A stretch of DNA of 47,695 nt from an uncultured Saccharofermentans sp. (GTDB taxonomy: Bacteria > Bacillota > Clostridia > Saccharofermentanales > Saccharofermentanaceae): assembly GCA_905234715.1 (NCBI GenBank), contig CAJOJI010000015.1, positions 1-47,695 on the forward strand, given 5' to 3'. The notes beneath the pieces are model-generated. The model was not told the origin of the DNA and did not search any database. It saw only the letters and a list, made by a program, of their open reading frames with translations. Below, one piece after another: positions 32,545 to 43,000 of this stretch. The position numbers and the translations under genes were made by a program. How positions within the stretch are numbered: position 1 is the stretch's first letter; each line of letters begins with the position of its first letter.

Positions 32545-33198
32545 ATGAAAAACAAGGCCGGTCTTATTGTTCTTGTTCTTATTACAGCGGGCATTTATAT
32601 TTTCATTGCCCTGCTGTTCGGTTCAAACACGCAGGTTCAGGCGGGTTTGGAAAGAAGGGCAGAACTTGAAACCAGACTGGATGAGATTGCCGCATCCGAC
32701 ATCACGATTTACTGGATAGGCGAACTGCCCTCTGAACTGGAGCACTTGTCTCCCGTTGTGAAGGTAATAGCGCCTGAGAATGTTAACAAGGAAACGATTC
32801 CAGTAAAAGGACCGGCTTTCCATTATGAGGAATACAGTCCCGAAGGCGAGCTGATATCAGAGGAGACGCCCAGGGAATACTCCAGACATATGCTGATAGT
32901 AATTACGGGAAATCCGGTGTTCTCAGATGCCGGTAAGGAAGCGCTTCTCGATGCCATCTCAAAGAACGGAGTTCCCGCTCTGGGCATCGGAGACGAAGCA
33001 GCCGAAGCATTGGGTCAGATCATTTCATACAGAAGGCTCAAAAGAGGTCCCGGAAGCTCACTTTACTACTGCCTTGGTGCAGGTTATAAGGAGAACCCCA
33101 TTCCCGAAGATGCCGTCAAGGCGGGAGGAATGGATCTGGCAGAAGCCGTTCCCGACCTGATAGCACTTGCAGTGTCCGATTACATACCGCAAAACTGA
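32545..33198 (+). CDS. Membrane-anchored protein of unknown function
   Basis: One N-terminal transmembrane helix (about 5-25) and an extracytoplasmic domain of about 190 residues. Segments such as HMLIVITGNPVFSDAGKEALLDAI and GVPALGIGDEAAEALG suggest an alpha/beta fold. The start is two bases after the SseB-like stop, so the two are coupled. No family is recognised. Confidence 0.7.
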   Translation: MKNKAGLIVLVLITAGIYIFIALLFGSNTQVQAGLERRAELETRLDEIAASDITIYWIGELPSELEHLSPVVKVIAPENVNKETIPVKGPAFHYEEYSPEGELISEETPREYSRHMLIVITGNPVFSDAGKEALLDAISKNGVPALGIGDEAAEALGQIISYRRLKRGPGSSLYYCLGAGYKENPIPEDAVKAGGMDLAEAVPDLIALAVSDYIPQN

Positions 33199-33243
33199 CA
33201 ATTATTTGAGCCGAAATAGTGCTAAAAGTAGTGCCAATTCAGT

Positions 33244-33270
33244 TTGACACTGTTTTGTAATAATTATAAT
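33244..33270 (+). promoter_or_regulatory. Promoter of xpt
   Basis: Perfect TTGACA and perfect TATAAT with a short 15-bp spacer (TAATAT gives 17 bp). No purine riboswitch is visible: only about 30 transcribed bases separate the -10 box from the RBS. Confidence 0.6.
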
Positions 33271-33300
33271 ATTTATAGCGTGGATTGATTCCTTGGGGAG

Positions 33301-33888
33301 GTGATTTTTATCCGCGAGTTAGAACAAAGGATCCTTGAAGAAGGTCAGATCCTGCCCGGCGAAGTGCTGAAGGTGGGAAGTTTTCTAAACCAGCAGATCG
33401 ATACTAAGCTCCTTAAGGATATGGGGGATGAAATAGCGAGACTTTTCGCATGTAACAATGTTACAAAGGTCTTAACCATCGAGTCTTCAGGCATTGCCAT
33501 TGCTTTTGCGGCAGGCCTTTCAATGGGACTCCCGGTCGTCTTTGCAAAGAAGCATTCGACATTAAATCTCACCGGAAATATCCTCACATCCAAGGTTTAT
33601 TCATATACTCATCAGCAGACTTACGACATCGCGGTATCAAGTGACTACATCACATCCGAAGATACCGTGCTCATAGTTGATGACTTCCTTGCAAAAGGAA
33701 ATGCCCTGGCAGGACTCATCGAGATAGTCAATGCAGCAGGTGCCAAGCTTGCCGGATGCGCTATCGCCATCGAAAAGGGTTTCCAGGGCGGCGGAGACAA
33801 GCTCCGTGCCGAGGGCGTCAGGGTCGAGTCACTTGCGATCATAGACAAGATGACAGACGACTCTCTCGAATTCAGGCAGCAGGCCTGA
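33301..33888 (+). CDS. xpt: Xanthine phosphoribosyltransferase
   Basis: 195 residues, collinear with Xpt: ILPGEVLKVGSFLNQQID, TIESSGIA, VVFAKKHSTLNL, PRPP loop VLIVDDFLAKGNAL and GAKLAGCAIAIEKGFQGGGD. It makes XMP from xanthine and PRPP. The start is odd. The GTG at 33301 lies inside the Shine-Dalgarno GGGGAGGTGAT (33295-33305), whereas an in-frame ATC at 33310 has ideal spacing and aligns with the Met of other Xpt proteins. Initiation at a non-AUG codon is therefore likely, or an ATG has been lost. The nucleoside importer follows after 59 bases. Confidence 0.95.
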   Translation: MIFIRELEQRILEEGQILPGEVLKVGSFLNQQIDTKLLKDMGDEIARLFACNNVTKVLTIESSGIAIAFAAGLSMGLPVVFAKKHSTLNLTGNILTSKVYSYTHQQTYDIAVSSDYITSEDTVLIVDDFLAKGNALAGLIEIVNAAGAKLAGCAIAIEKGFQGGGDKLRAEGVRVESLAIIDKMTDDSLEFRQQA

Positions 33889-33947
33889 ACATTAATTTCT
33901 GAATATGCATTTGCTTTGCATATAAAAATTTGAACTGGAGGCAATTT

Positions 33948-35162
33948 ATGAAGAAGTTGATTTCTTTGATAGTCACAGCAGCTCTTGCGGTTACTTCCGT
34001 ACTCGCACTTGCAGGCTGCAATGCGGCTAAAGAAACACAGGGGGAAACGGGTGCAGCTTCTGACTTTAAGGTAGGTGCGATCTACATCAACAGCCAGAAC
34101 GACACAGCAGGTTATACCTATGCTCATCATCACGGCATCACAGAGGCTATGAAGCAGGTAGGACTTGATCCCGCTAAGGATCTCTACATCGTAGACAACG
34201 TGCCTGAGGATGACGAGAAGGTTAAGCAGGCAATCGACCAGCTCGCAGGTAACGGATGCAACATCATCTTCGGTATCAGCTTTGGTTACATTAATGCAAT
34301 GGAAGAGAAGGCTAAGGAATATCCTGACATCATCTTCTCCCACGCAACAGGTTATCTTTCAAACGATACTAACTTCAACAACTATTTCGGCAGAATCTAC
34401 CAGGCTCGTTACCTCGCAGGTATCGCAGCCGGTTATAAGTCTCTTGCTACAGGCAACAACAACATCGGTTATGTTTCTGCCTGGGGTACAGAGTATGCTG
34501 AGACATGCTCAGGTATCAACGGTTTTGCTCTTGGTGTTCTCGCTGTTAACCCTGATGCAAAGATCAGCGTTTACGAGATCTCCACATGGGGCGATCAGGA
34601 ACTCGAGAGACAGGCAGCTGAGACTCTCATCGACACATACGGCTGCGGCGTTATCGCTCAGCACTGTGACTCCGCTCAGCCTCAGATCGTTGCTAACGAG
34701 AAGGGTGTTTTCGGATGCGGATACAACTCTGACATGACAAAGGAAGCTCCCAATGCTCACCTCGCAGCACCTGTATGGAACTGGGATGCTTACTATGCAA
34801 CAGCTATTAAGGCTGCTATGGAGAATCCTGCAACATTCATGACAACAGTAGGCAACTACTATGAAGGTCTTAACTCCGGTCTCGTTGACGTTTCCGAGCT
34901 TTCAGCAAACTGTGAGCCTGAGACAAAGGAAGCTATCGAGCTCGCTAAGAAGATGATGATCTCCGGTGAGTGGGATGTATTCTCCGGCGTTAAGCTCTCA
35001 TTCAGCGGTGCAGCAGGTTCTGTTACTGTTGAGAAGACAAATGCTCCTCTCATTGCAAATGACGGCACAGAGATCGTTGCAGCAGGCGGCCCTTCCGTTG
35101 ATGACGGCGTAATCCAGGGCTCAATGAATTACTACGTAGAAGGCGTTACACAGGTTAACTGA
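33948..35162 (+). CDS. BMP/PnrA-family nucleoside-binding lipoprotein
   Basis: The product has a lipoprotein signal peptide (MKKLISLIVTAALAVTSVLA, lipobox LAGC), then a 380-residue periplasmic-binding-type domain of the basic membrane protein family (FKVGAIYINSQNDTAGYTYAHH, IIFGISFGY, FSHATGY, NYFGRIYQARYLAGIAAG). Members bind purine nucleosides and deliver them to an ABC importer. I use ATG 33948 with CTGGAGG upstream; an in-frame ATG at 33930 would ruin the signal peptide. Context (xpt upstream, ATPase and two permeases downstream) supports purine uptake. Confidence 0.93.
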   Translation: MKKLISLIVTAALAVTSVLALAGCNAAKETQGETGAASDFKVGAIYINSQNDTAGYTYAHHHGITEAMKQVGLDPAKDLYIVDNVPEDDEKVKQAIDQLAGNGCNIIFGISFGYINAMEEKAKEYPDIIFSHATGYLSNDTNFNNYFGRIYQARYLAGIAAGYKSLATGNNNIGYVSAWGTEYAETCSGINGFALGVLAVNPDAKISVYEISTWGDQELERQAAETLIDTYGCGVIAQHCDSAQPQIVANEKGVFGCGYNSDMTKEAPNAHLAAPVWNWDAYYATAIKAAMENPATFMTTVGNYYEGLNSGLVDVSELSANCEPETKEAIELAKKMMISGEWDVFSGVKLSFSGAAGSVTVEKTNAPLIANDGTEIVAAGGPSVDDGVIQGSMNYYVEGVTQVN

Positions 35163-35192
35163 TAACGCGAAAAACTGATCAAGAGGTGTTTT

Positions 35193-36767
35193 ATGGAATA
35201 TGCCATAGAGCTAAAGGGAATATCTAAAAGCTTCGGCCCTGTGGCGGCCAATAAAAACATCAACCTGTCTCTTGCCAAAGGTGAGATACTGGCTCTCCTT
35301 GGCGAGAACGGATCAGGTAAAACGACACTCATGAACATGCTGTCGGGCATCTATATGCCCGACAGCGGTTCTATTTTTATCGACGGAAAAAAGGTCGAGA
35401 TAAACTCACCTGAAGATTCCGGCAAACTCGGGATAGGAATGGTTCACCAGCACTTTAAGCTGGTCGAGAGATTTACGGCTCTCGAAAATATCCGTATCGG
35501 AATGAGGGGAGAAGGACGTTTCTTCCATGGCAATGACGTCCGCAAAAAAATAGAAGACACAGCCGCTAAGTTCGGCTTTGACATAGATCTTGATAAACAG
35601 GTTTCCAACATGGCGGTATCCGAGAAGCAGACTCTCGAGATACTTAAGGTTCTCTGCTACGGTGCAAGGATCATCATTTTGGACGAGCCTACAGCAGTTC
35701 TTACCGTTCAGGAAATAGATAAGCTTTTCGCTGTCCTCCGCAAGATGAAAGAGGAAGGACATTCGATAATCATAATCACACATAAGCTCAATGAGGTTAT
35801 GGCAATCTCAGACAGAGTCGCAGTTTTAAGACACGGCGATTATATCGGAACTGTAGTAACCAAAGAGACTGATGAGAAGACTCTTACAGAGCTCATGGTC
35901 GGCAGAAAGATCACTTTAAATATCGACAGACCGATAATCGAGAAGACTCATCCGCTTCTCGAGATAAGAGATCTCACCGTTAAAAATGACGAAGGCGCAA
36001 TTGCCGTCGACCACATGAATTTCTACATCAGAGGCGGCGAGATCTTAGGCGTCGCAGGCATCGCGGGATCAGGCCAGAAAGAGCTCTGCGAAGCGATCGC
36101 AGGCCTTCGAAAAATAGAAGAAGGACAGATGATACACGAAGGCGAGAGCATCGTCGGAATGTCGCCTAAAAAGATATTGGATCACGGCATCTCGATGAGC
36201 TTCATTCCTGAAGACCGTCTTGGTATGGGACTTGCTCCTTCATTATCCATTACTGACAACATGATCCTCAAAAACTATAACGAGTCAAAGGGTATTTTCG
36301 TTGACCGTAAATCAGCACGCGAGGAAGCACAGAAAGTCATAGACAAACTCGAGATAATCACACCTTCTACTGAGACTCCCGTAAGACGTCTTTCGGGCGG
36401 TAACGTTCAGAAGGTATTGCTCGGACGCGAGATCAAATCAGGTCCGAACGTACTTATCACCGCATATCCCGTAAGAGGTCTTGATATCAACTCTTCTTAC
36501 ACGATCTATAACATCCTGAACGATGAAAAGAAGAAGGGCACCGGCATTCTTTTCGTAGGTGAGGACCTTGATGTAATGCTCTCACTCTGCGACAAGATTA
36601 TGGTCATCTGCCACGGAAAACTTCAGGGCGTCGTTAACAGCGATCACACTACGAAAGAAGATATCGGTCTCATGATGACAGGTACTCTTAACATCGTAAA
36701 CAAAGAAGGCAAGACAGACGGTATTGCAAAGGATTCCGCTTTTACTGATGAGGAGGGCAAAGCCTAA
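35193..36767 (+). CDS. Nucleoside ABC importer, duplicated ATPase subunit
   Basis: Two ABC domains in 524 residues. The first is competent: Walker A GENGSGKTT, Walker B IIILDEPTAVLT, H-loop ITHKLNE, with a divergent signature MAVSEKQ. The second has a degenerate Walker A (GIAGSGQKE), signature LSGGNVQK and an altered Walker B (LITAYPVRGLD), as usual for ribose/nucleoside-type importers. It powers the BMP-type transporter. RBS AAGAGGTG. The TAA overlaps the next ATG. Confidence 0.95.
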   Translation: MEYAIELKGISKSFGPVAANKNINLSLAKGEILALLGENGSGKTTLMNMLSGIYMPDSGSIFIDGKKVEINSPEDSGKLGIGMVHQHFKLVERFTALENIRIGMRGEGRFFHGNDVRKKIEDTAAKFGFDIDLDKQVSNMAVSEKQTLEILKVLCYGARIIILDEPTAVLTVQEIDKLFAVLRKMKEEGHSIIIITHKLNEVMAISDRVAVLRHGDYIGTVVTKETDEKTLTELMVGRKITLNIDRPIIEKTHPLLEIRDLTVKNDEGAIAVDHMNFYIRGGEILGVAGIAGSGQKELCEAIAGLRKIEEGQMIHEGESIVGMSPKKILDHGISMSFIPEDRLGMGLAPSLSITDNMILKNYNESKGIFVDRKSAREEAQKVIDKLEIITPSTETPVRRLSGGNVQKVLLGREIKSGPNVLITAYPVRGLDINSSYTIYNILNDEKKKGTGILFVGEDLDVMLSLCDKIMVICHGKLQGVVNSDHTTKEDIGLMMTGTLNIVNKEGKTDGIAKDSAFTDEEGKA

Positions 36768-37864
36768 TGAGAAAGTATCATCTGGTAAGAAGAGCGGATT
36801 CAAAGCTCAAGAGAACACTTATCTACTATGCGATCGGCATTCTCGTTTCACTTGCAATAGGTGCTGTAATTCTTGCGATACTCGGCATCAATCCTTTTGA
36901 GTATTACGGCAAGATGTTTACGATCGGACTTATCGGAAACAAATACGGATATAAGAGCATCGAGGGCCTTTTGAAGATCTTCGTACCTCTCCTTATAACA
37001 TCACTTGCATTAAGCCTTTCATTCAAGATGCGTTTCTGGAATATCGGAGGCGAGGGCGAGTTCCTTATCGGTGCAATCTGCGCTTCGATTGTTGCGTTCA
37101 ACAGTTCGGGAATGCCGAACTTCGTAACTGTTGTTCTGATGTGTCTTGCGGCGATGATATCGAGCGGAATAATCGGTGTCGCAATTGCTGCGCTTAAAGT
37201 TAAGTTCAACACGAATGAGACCCTCATGACCTTGATGCTCAACTACATCATGCTCTACGTCATAAGATATCTCGGTGATACAAAAGCAGAGTGGAATTTC
37301 TTCTTGAGAGAAGACTCCGAAAGACCTATCTTCGGATCTTTCCCTGAGTCAGCAGTAATGGGCGGAATTCCTCTTGGCAAGTTCAAGCTTTTGTGGGCAG
37401 TAATCATTGCGATCCTTCTTACTGCAGTTATTTATGTTTATCTCAAATACACAAAGCAGGGTTATGAGATCTCCGTTGTCGGCGACAGCAGCGCTACTGC
37501 AAAATATGCCGGAATGGGTGTAGGAAAGATAGTATTAAGAACGATGTTCATCTCATCTGCTTTGATCGGTCTTGCAGCTGCTCTTACCGTATCATCTGCA
37601 GGAACGATCTCCGACACGATTACAAACGATGTAGGCTGGACGGGAATCATTGTTGCATGGCTCAGTAAGCTCAGCGTACCTGCGGTTTTCGTAACGGCAA
37701 TACTCATCTCGATACTGCAGTACGGATGCCAGGCAGCTGCCACACAGTATCCTGCGATCGATATTAACTTCGCAGATCTTTTGCAGGGAATAATCCTGTT
37801 CTCTGTTCTTGTTGCTGACTTCGTTGCAAACTTCAGACTCGTAAGAAAGGAGGACGCTAAGTAA
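36767..37864 (+). CDS. Nucleoside ABC importer, permease subunit 1
   Basis: 365 residues with 8-10 membrane helices and the family segments FKMRFWNIGGEGEFLIGAI, NETLMTLMLNYIMLYV and VVGDSSATAKYAGM. It forms the channel with the downstream permease. Start and stop both overlap the neighbouring genes (TAATG), so all three are translationally coupled. Confidence 0.94.
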   Translation: MRKYHLVRRADSKLKRTLIYYAIGILVSLAIGAVILAILGINPFEYYGKMFTIGLIGNKYGYKSIEGLLKIFVPLLITSLALSLSFKMRFWNIGGEGEFLIGAICASIVAFNSSGMPNFVTVVLMCLAAMISSGIIGVAIAALKVKFNTNETLMTLMLNYIMLYVIRYLGDTKAEWNFFLREDSERPIFGSFPESAVMGGIPLGKFKLLWAVIIAILLTAVIYVYLKYTKQGYEISVVGDSSATAKYAGMGVGKIVLRTMFISSALIGLAAALTVSSAGTISDTITNDVGWTGIIVAWLSKLSVPAVFVTAILISILQYGCQAAATQYPAIDINFADLLQGIILFSVLVADFVANFRLVRKEDAK

Positions 37865-38856
37865 TGCTTGAAGTATTAACGTTGTTCCTCTTTAACATAA
37901 TCGTTTACAACATACCGCTTCTTTACGGTACGACAGGTGAGATCATGATCGAGAAATCCGGTTCACTGAATCTCGGTGTCGAAGGTACGATGGCAATCGG
38001 CGCAGTTGCAGGTTATCTTGCAGGCGCTAAATGCGACAGCTTATTTGTCGCATGTCTTGTAAGCTTCATCGCGTCAGGCCTTGTCGGACTTCTTTTCTCA
38101 TTCCTGACTGTAACTCTTCAGGCAAACCAGAATGTAACAGGTCTTACGATCACGACATTCGGTGTTGCTTTCTATTACTTTATCGGTAACGCATTGTCTA
38201 ATTCCGCAGGCGGATGGCCCCAGCTTTCCGGAACAAAACTCGATGCTCATTCACAGCCGATACATATACCCGGTCTGTCTGATATTCCTTTCATCGGAAA
38301 AGCAATTTTCTCGCACAGCATTCTCGTTTATCTCGGCATCGTCATCGCGATCCTCATGTGGCTCTATTTCAAGAAGACCGTACCCGGATTAAAGCTCAGG
38401 GCAATCGGTGAGAATCCTGCAGCTGCAGACTCTCTCGGCGTTAACGTTGCAATGTACAAGTATGCACACATCATCGTAGGTTCAGGCATCATGGGCCTCG
38501 GCGGACTTTACATGGGACTTAACATGGGCGGCACGTTCGAAGGTTCAAACTGCTGGATAAACGGTTACGGATGGATCTCCATCGCTCTCGTTATCTTTGC
38601 TAACTGGAGCCCTGCAAAAGCAATTCTCGGAACTCTCATCTTTGGTTTCTTCAACACACTCAGAGTTCAGAATGCAGCGCTTGCATATGCCTTCCCGAAA
38701 ACATTGGGCTGGCTTACAAGTATACCGTCACACTTCTTCTCGGCATTGCCGTTCATCATAACGCTTCTCGTACTCATCACATCTTCACTCTCGAAGAAGA
38801 AACAGAGCGGAGAGCCGCAGGCGATCGGACGCAATTACTACCGCGAAGACAGATAA
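37864..38856 (+). CDS. Nucleoside ABC importer, permease subunit 2
   Basis: 330 residues with about nine helices and the signature MIEKSGSLNLGVEGTMAIGA, LRAIGENPAAADSLGVNV and GLGGLYMGL. It is the second half of the transporter channel. It completes the xpt-BMP-ATPase-permease-permease purine salvage unit. Confidence 0.94.
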   Translation: MLEVLTLFLFNIIVYNIPLLYGTTGEIMIEKSGSLNLGVEGTMAIGAVAGYLAGAKCDSLFVACLVSFIASGLVGLLFSFLTVTLQANQNVTGLTITTFGVAFYYFIGNALSNSAGGWPQLSGTKLDAHSQPIHIPGLSDIPFIGKAIFSHSILVYLGIVIAILMWLYFKKTVPGLKLRAIGENPAAADSLGVNVAMYKYAHIIVGSGIMGLGGLYMGLNMGGTFEGSNCWINGYGWISIALVIFANWSPAKAILGTLIFGFFNTLRVQNAALAYAFPKTLGWLTSIPSHFFSALPFIITLLVLITSSLSKKKQSGEPQAIGRNYYREDR

Positions 38857-38875
38857 GGAGACAGATAGGAGAATT

Positions 38876-40070
38876 ATGTATAACATCAGAAAACTGACTG
38901 AGGATCTTACCTGGATTGGAGGGATCGACCGTAAGATCCAAAAGTTCGAAAACGTATACAAGCTCAATTCGGGAATGAATTACAATTCATATTTTCTTGA
39001 TTGCGGCGCAACCGTTTTGCTTGATACGGTAGACAAAGAAGTCGCGGATATCTTTTACGAGAATCTCAAGTACTGCCTTGCGGGACGCGCTCTCGATTAT
39101 GTGGTAGTTCATCACATGGAGCCCGATCATTCCGCAACTCTTGCACAGGTCCTCGATGCAAACAAAGATGCAAAGGTGATCGTAAACGCAAAGACATTGC
39201 AGTTCATTTCTCAGTTCTTCCCCGACAAGGATTACTCTGAAAGAGCAGTAGTCGTTAAGGACGGCGATGAACTCGATCTCGGCACTCACAAGTTCAAGTA
39301 CGTATTTGCTCCCATGGTTCACTGGCCTGAGGTCATGCTGAGCTTTGATGAGACAGAAGGAACTCTCTTCAGCGCCGATGCATTCGGCAGCTACGGTGCT
39401 ATTAACGGTTCTATCTTTGCTGATGGCAAGGACTTCGAGAAAGATCTTCTTAACTTACACGAACATCGTCGGCAAGTACGGCATGCAGACAATTGCTGCC
39501 ATCAACAAGGCATCACAGCTCGACATCAAGATGATCTGCCCTTTGCATTCTTACGTATGGCGCAAAGACATCGATAAGATCATCAATTGCTATAAGACTT
39601 GGGGTTCTTATACCCCTGAGACAGAAGGAGTATTCATCCTCACGGGTTCCATCTACGGACATACCGCAAATGCTGCTGAAGTCCTCATGACAGAACTCGA
39701 TAAGAGAGACATTGATTCACTGATCCTTGATGCTTCGGCAACGGATATTTCCGACATAATCGCCACTGCTTTCAAGTACAGTCACATAGTCATAGCAACC
39801 CCTACATATAACAATAATGTGTATTCTCCCGTAGAGCATGCGGTCACAGAGCTCGCTGCCCACGGGTTGACCGCAAGGTCTTTCTCTGTTATAGAGAATG
39901 GTACATGGGCTCCGACAGCAGCGAAAAACCTGCTTCCGGTGCTCGAAGGACTCAAAAATTGCAAAATTACCGGAGAAACGGTTACAATCAAGTCATCCGG
40001 CAATGATGCGACAAGGCTTGGCATCGAAGCACTTGCCGAAGCCATTGAAAATGATATAAAGAATAGGTAA
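38876..40070 (+). pseudogene. fprA: Flavodiiron protein (A-type flavoprotein) interrupted by a +1 frameshift
   Basis: Frame one encodes the N-terminal metallo-beta-lactamase-like domain with the diiron ligands HHMEPDH (residues 79-85) and later VHWPEVM. It should continue into YTNIVGKYG but shifts at CTT AAC (39449-39454). The continuation lies in the +1 frame from ACT at 39453 and encodes ICPLHSYVW and the flavodoxin domain (FILTGSIYGHTANAAEVL, ATPTYNNNVYSPVE, IENGTWAPTAAK). Skipping A39452 restores 397 residues, the normal length of this O2/NO reductase. The cause may be an assembly or sequencing error, a real mutation, or +1 frameshifting (CUU slipping to UUA). Confidence 0.9.
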
Positions 40071-40091
40071 ATACAAAAAAGAGGTGAAAAA

Positions 40092-43000
40092 ATGCATTGT
40101 CCAAATTGTGGAAAAGAACTTAACGGCACCGAAAAGTTCTGCGGCGGCTGCGGAAGTAATCTGACACAGATTATGCAGCAGGCAGCTCCTGCCCCCGTAG
40201 AGGCTGCACCTGTAGAACCCGCACCGGCTCCTGTTGCAGAGCCCATGCCGGTTGCAGAACCTGCTCCCGTTGTTGAAGCAGCACCTGTACCGGAAGCTCC
40301 TGCATATGCAGAGCCCGCACCCGTAGAGGCAGCACCTGCTTACGTTGAGCCTGCACCGGCTCCCGTTGCAGAAGTTGTACCCGAACCGGTTGTTGCAGCT
40401 CCCGTAGAGCCCGCACCTGTAGAGGCAGCTCCCGCTTATGTTGAGCCTGCACCTGCACCTGTAGAAGCTGCTCCCGCTCCCATTGAAGCTGCACCTGCGC
40501 CCGCTCCGGCACCCGCACCTGCACCTGCTCCGATCGAGGCAGCACCTGTACAGTCCGCTTTTGGCGATACTGCACCTGCAGCACAGCCTGCAGCTACTGC
40601 TGAGACTCCCAAGAAAAAGAAGAAGGGTGTTCTCGGACTTATCATCGGTCTTGCAGCAGGCGGTCTTGTTATCATCGCCGGCGTAATCATCGCCGTTGCA
40701 GTATTCATCAACAACAATACTGTTGAGACTTCACGTACAAAGAGAACTACAGAGGATGAGACAGAGACTTCTGCGACAGAACCTGTTTCCGATCTGGCTG
40801 AAAGAACCATCATGGTATATGCGATCGGTACAGACCTTGAGTCCAATGCTTCCTGCCTCTCAGCTGATGTTAAGGAAATGATGGCTGCTACACCTAATTC
40901 CGAACTCAACATCGTACTTCAGGTAGGCGGCTGCACTGACTTCAGAAACAATTACATGACAGACGGCATTACTCAGCGTTTCTCCATTGCCAACGGTAAC
41001 ATCGAGAAGCTTTCTGATCTTGGTGACGTAAGCATGGTTGAGCCTGAGACTCTTGAGGACTTCATTAAGTTCTCAAAAGAGAACTATCCGGCTGAGAAAT
41101 ACATCCTCGTATTGTGGGATCACGGCGGCGGAGTTCCGTTGGGATTCGGTTACGATGAGATCCACGACGGTACACTCACAGAGATCGAGATGGCTCAGGC
41201 TATCGGCAACTGCGATATCGAATTTGAGACCATCATCTTCAACGCATGTCTCATGGGATCTCTCGAAGTTGCAAAGGCACTTGATCCTTACACAGAGTAC
41301 ATCGTCGCAGCAGAGAGCCCTACATGGGGTAGTGCTTACTACGATATCGGTATCAACTACACCAACTTCCTTAACTATATCGGACCTGACTTTAACGGTA
41401 CTGCAAGGGATTACGGTGAGTTCATCGTAAGAGACTACATGGATACCGTAGAAAAGACACAGCAGACCACAGGTTACTTCGGCATCGATACATGTATGTC
41501 TGCTATCGATACAGACAATATTGATGAAGTATTCACAGCTTATGAAGCATTCATCGCTTCTTTGGACAGCAGAGTTTTCACAACAGAAGGTTATGTTGAA
41601 TTCGTTCAGCTCAGAGATGACTGCGGTTCATTCGAATCAACAGACTCTGTAGACCTTACAACACTTGCAAACAAGTACATCAACTGCGGCGATGCAAACA
41701 TCGAGAGAGCTGCAAGTAAGCTTGTTAACGAAGTAGGTAACTGTGTATTCACCGAGAGCAACAACTCTTACACATATGCTCACGGTATGACTACATATTC
41801 ACCTTATCTCTATCCTCAGTATTACGATGAGGCAAGACAGACATTCATAACTTTGGGATACAGCGATACAACGATCTCTTTCTACGACAAGTTCGTAAGT
41901 AAGGAACTCTATATCCTTAAGGCTACAAACTATGCAGGTGACTGGTACGTACAGCCTTCAGATGCTAACTCCATCGAATCAGGCAACGTATACGATATCT
42001 CCAGCCTTGTCGTTGACATGGGTGAATATGAAGCTATCGCTCTTGCACCTGAGGACTGGCAGATCATCCGCGAGGTCAAGGTAACACTTGCTATCATGGA
42101 GTCTGCAGATGACGATAAGATCTACTACTTCGGTACTGACGACCAGTACACTGTAGACAGCAACGGATACATCATTCTCGAAAATCCGATCAACTGGGTA
42201 TACTTCAAGGGCTTCGGCTTCGTTACATGCGAGTGCCTTAAGTATGAAGTAACAGATGACGGCAAGTGGTTTAAGTACATCGGTGCAGAGGCAATTGTCA
42301 ACGGTCAGACAGCTTATGTTGTAATCTCATTCAGCTCTGACGATAAGGAAGGCACTATCATCGGTTACTACTATGCTGATATCATCAACGACACATACGA
42401 TGTAAATCAGGGTTATCAGTTCACTGATGAAGACAAGATCGTATTCGTCAAGGAATACTTCGACGGCAACACACAGACGATGGAGTACAATGAACTCGGT
42501 GATGCCGTAGATTACCAGACAGCAGTAAGTGCATATAAGTATTCGACAGTTAACTACGATGATGTTGAATGCTTTATCGGATTCGATATCTACGACGTTT
42601 ATAACAACGATTATTATCTCCCGCTCAGACCCGGTAAGCCTGCTTACGAGATCGACGTTCAGAGAGGCGATAACGGTTATTCAAACGGCGGCAATTACGA
42701 TGAGGGTACACTTGATGCATCCACAATGGTCGGCTTTGTAATCACTTACGATTCAAATACAGTCATTGCCGATAAGCAGATTGAATACATGTTTGAAGAC
42801 AGAACGATCAACGAGGACTGCGAATATCCTGCAGGCACATCCACGATCTCGCTCACGGTCTTCATGGGTGATGAATATTCCGACGATGAATTCGAATTCG
42901 AATTCTATTACAGTGCTGACAGCATGTTCTCAGACAGAGAGCTTCAGGCAGATGTATTCTCCGGTACTGCATCCTGTGTGGAAGAAGACGGAGCATACTA

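Noticed and set aside
33199..33300. Purine riboswitch before xpt
   Set aside because: The distance from the -10 box to the RBS is only about 30 bases, too short for the aptamer, and no conserved purine-aptamer loops are seen.
33645..34343. 232-codon minus-strand frame
   Set aside because: It is antisense to xpt and the BMP lipoprotein gene, both well supported.
40171..40584. Tandem repeat or CRISPR-like array in the 40.2-40.6 kb region
   Set aside because: The repetitiveness reflects codons of an Ala/Pro/Glu/Val-rich protein segment, with no constant-length repeats or unique spacers.
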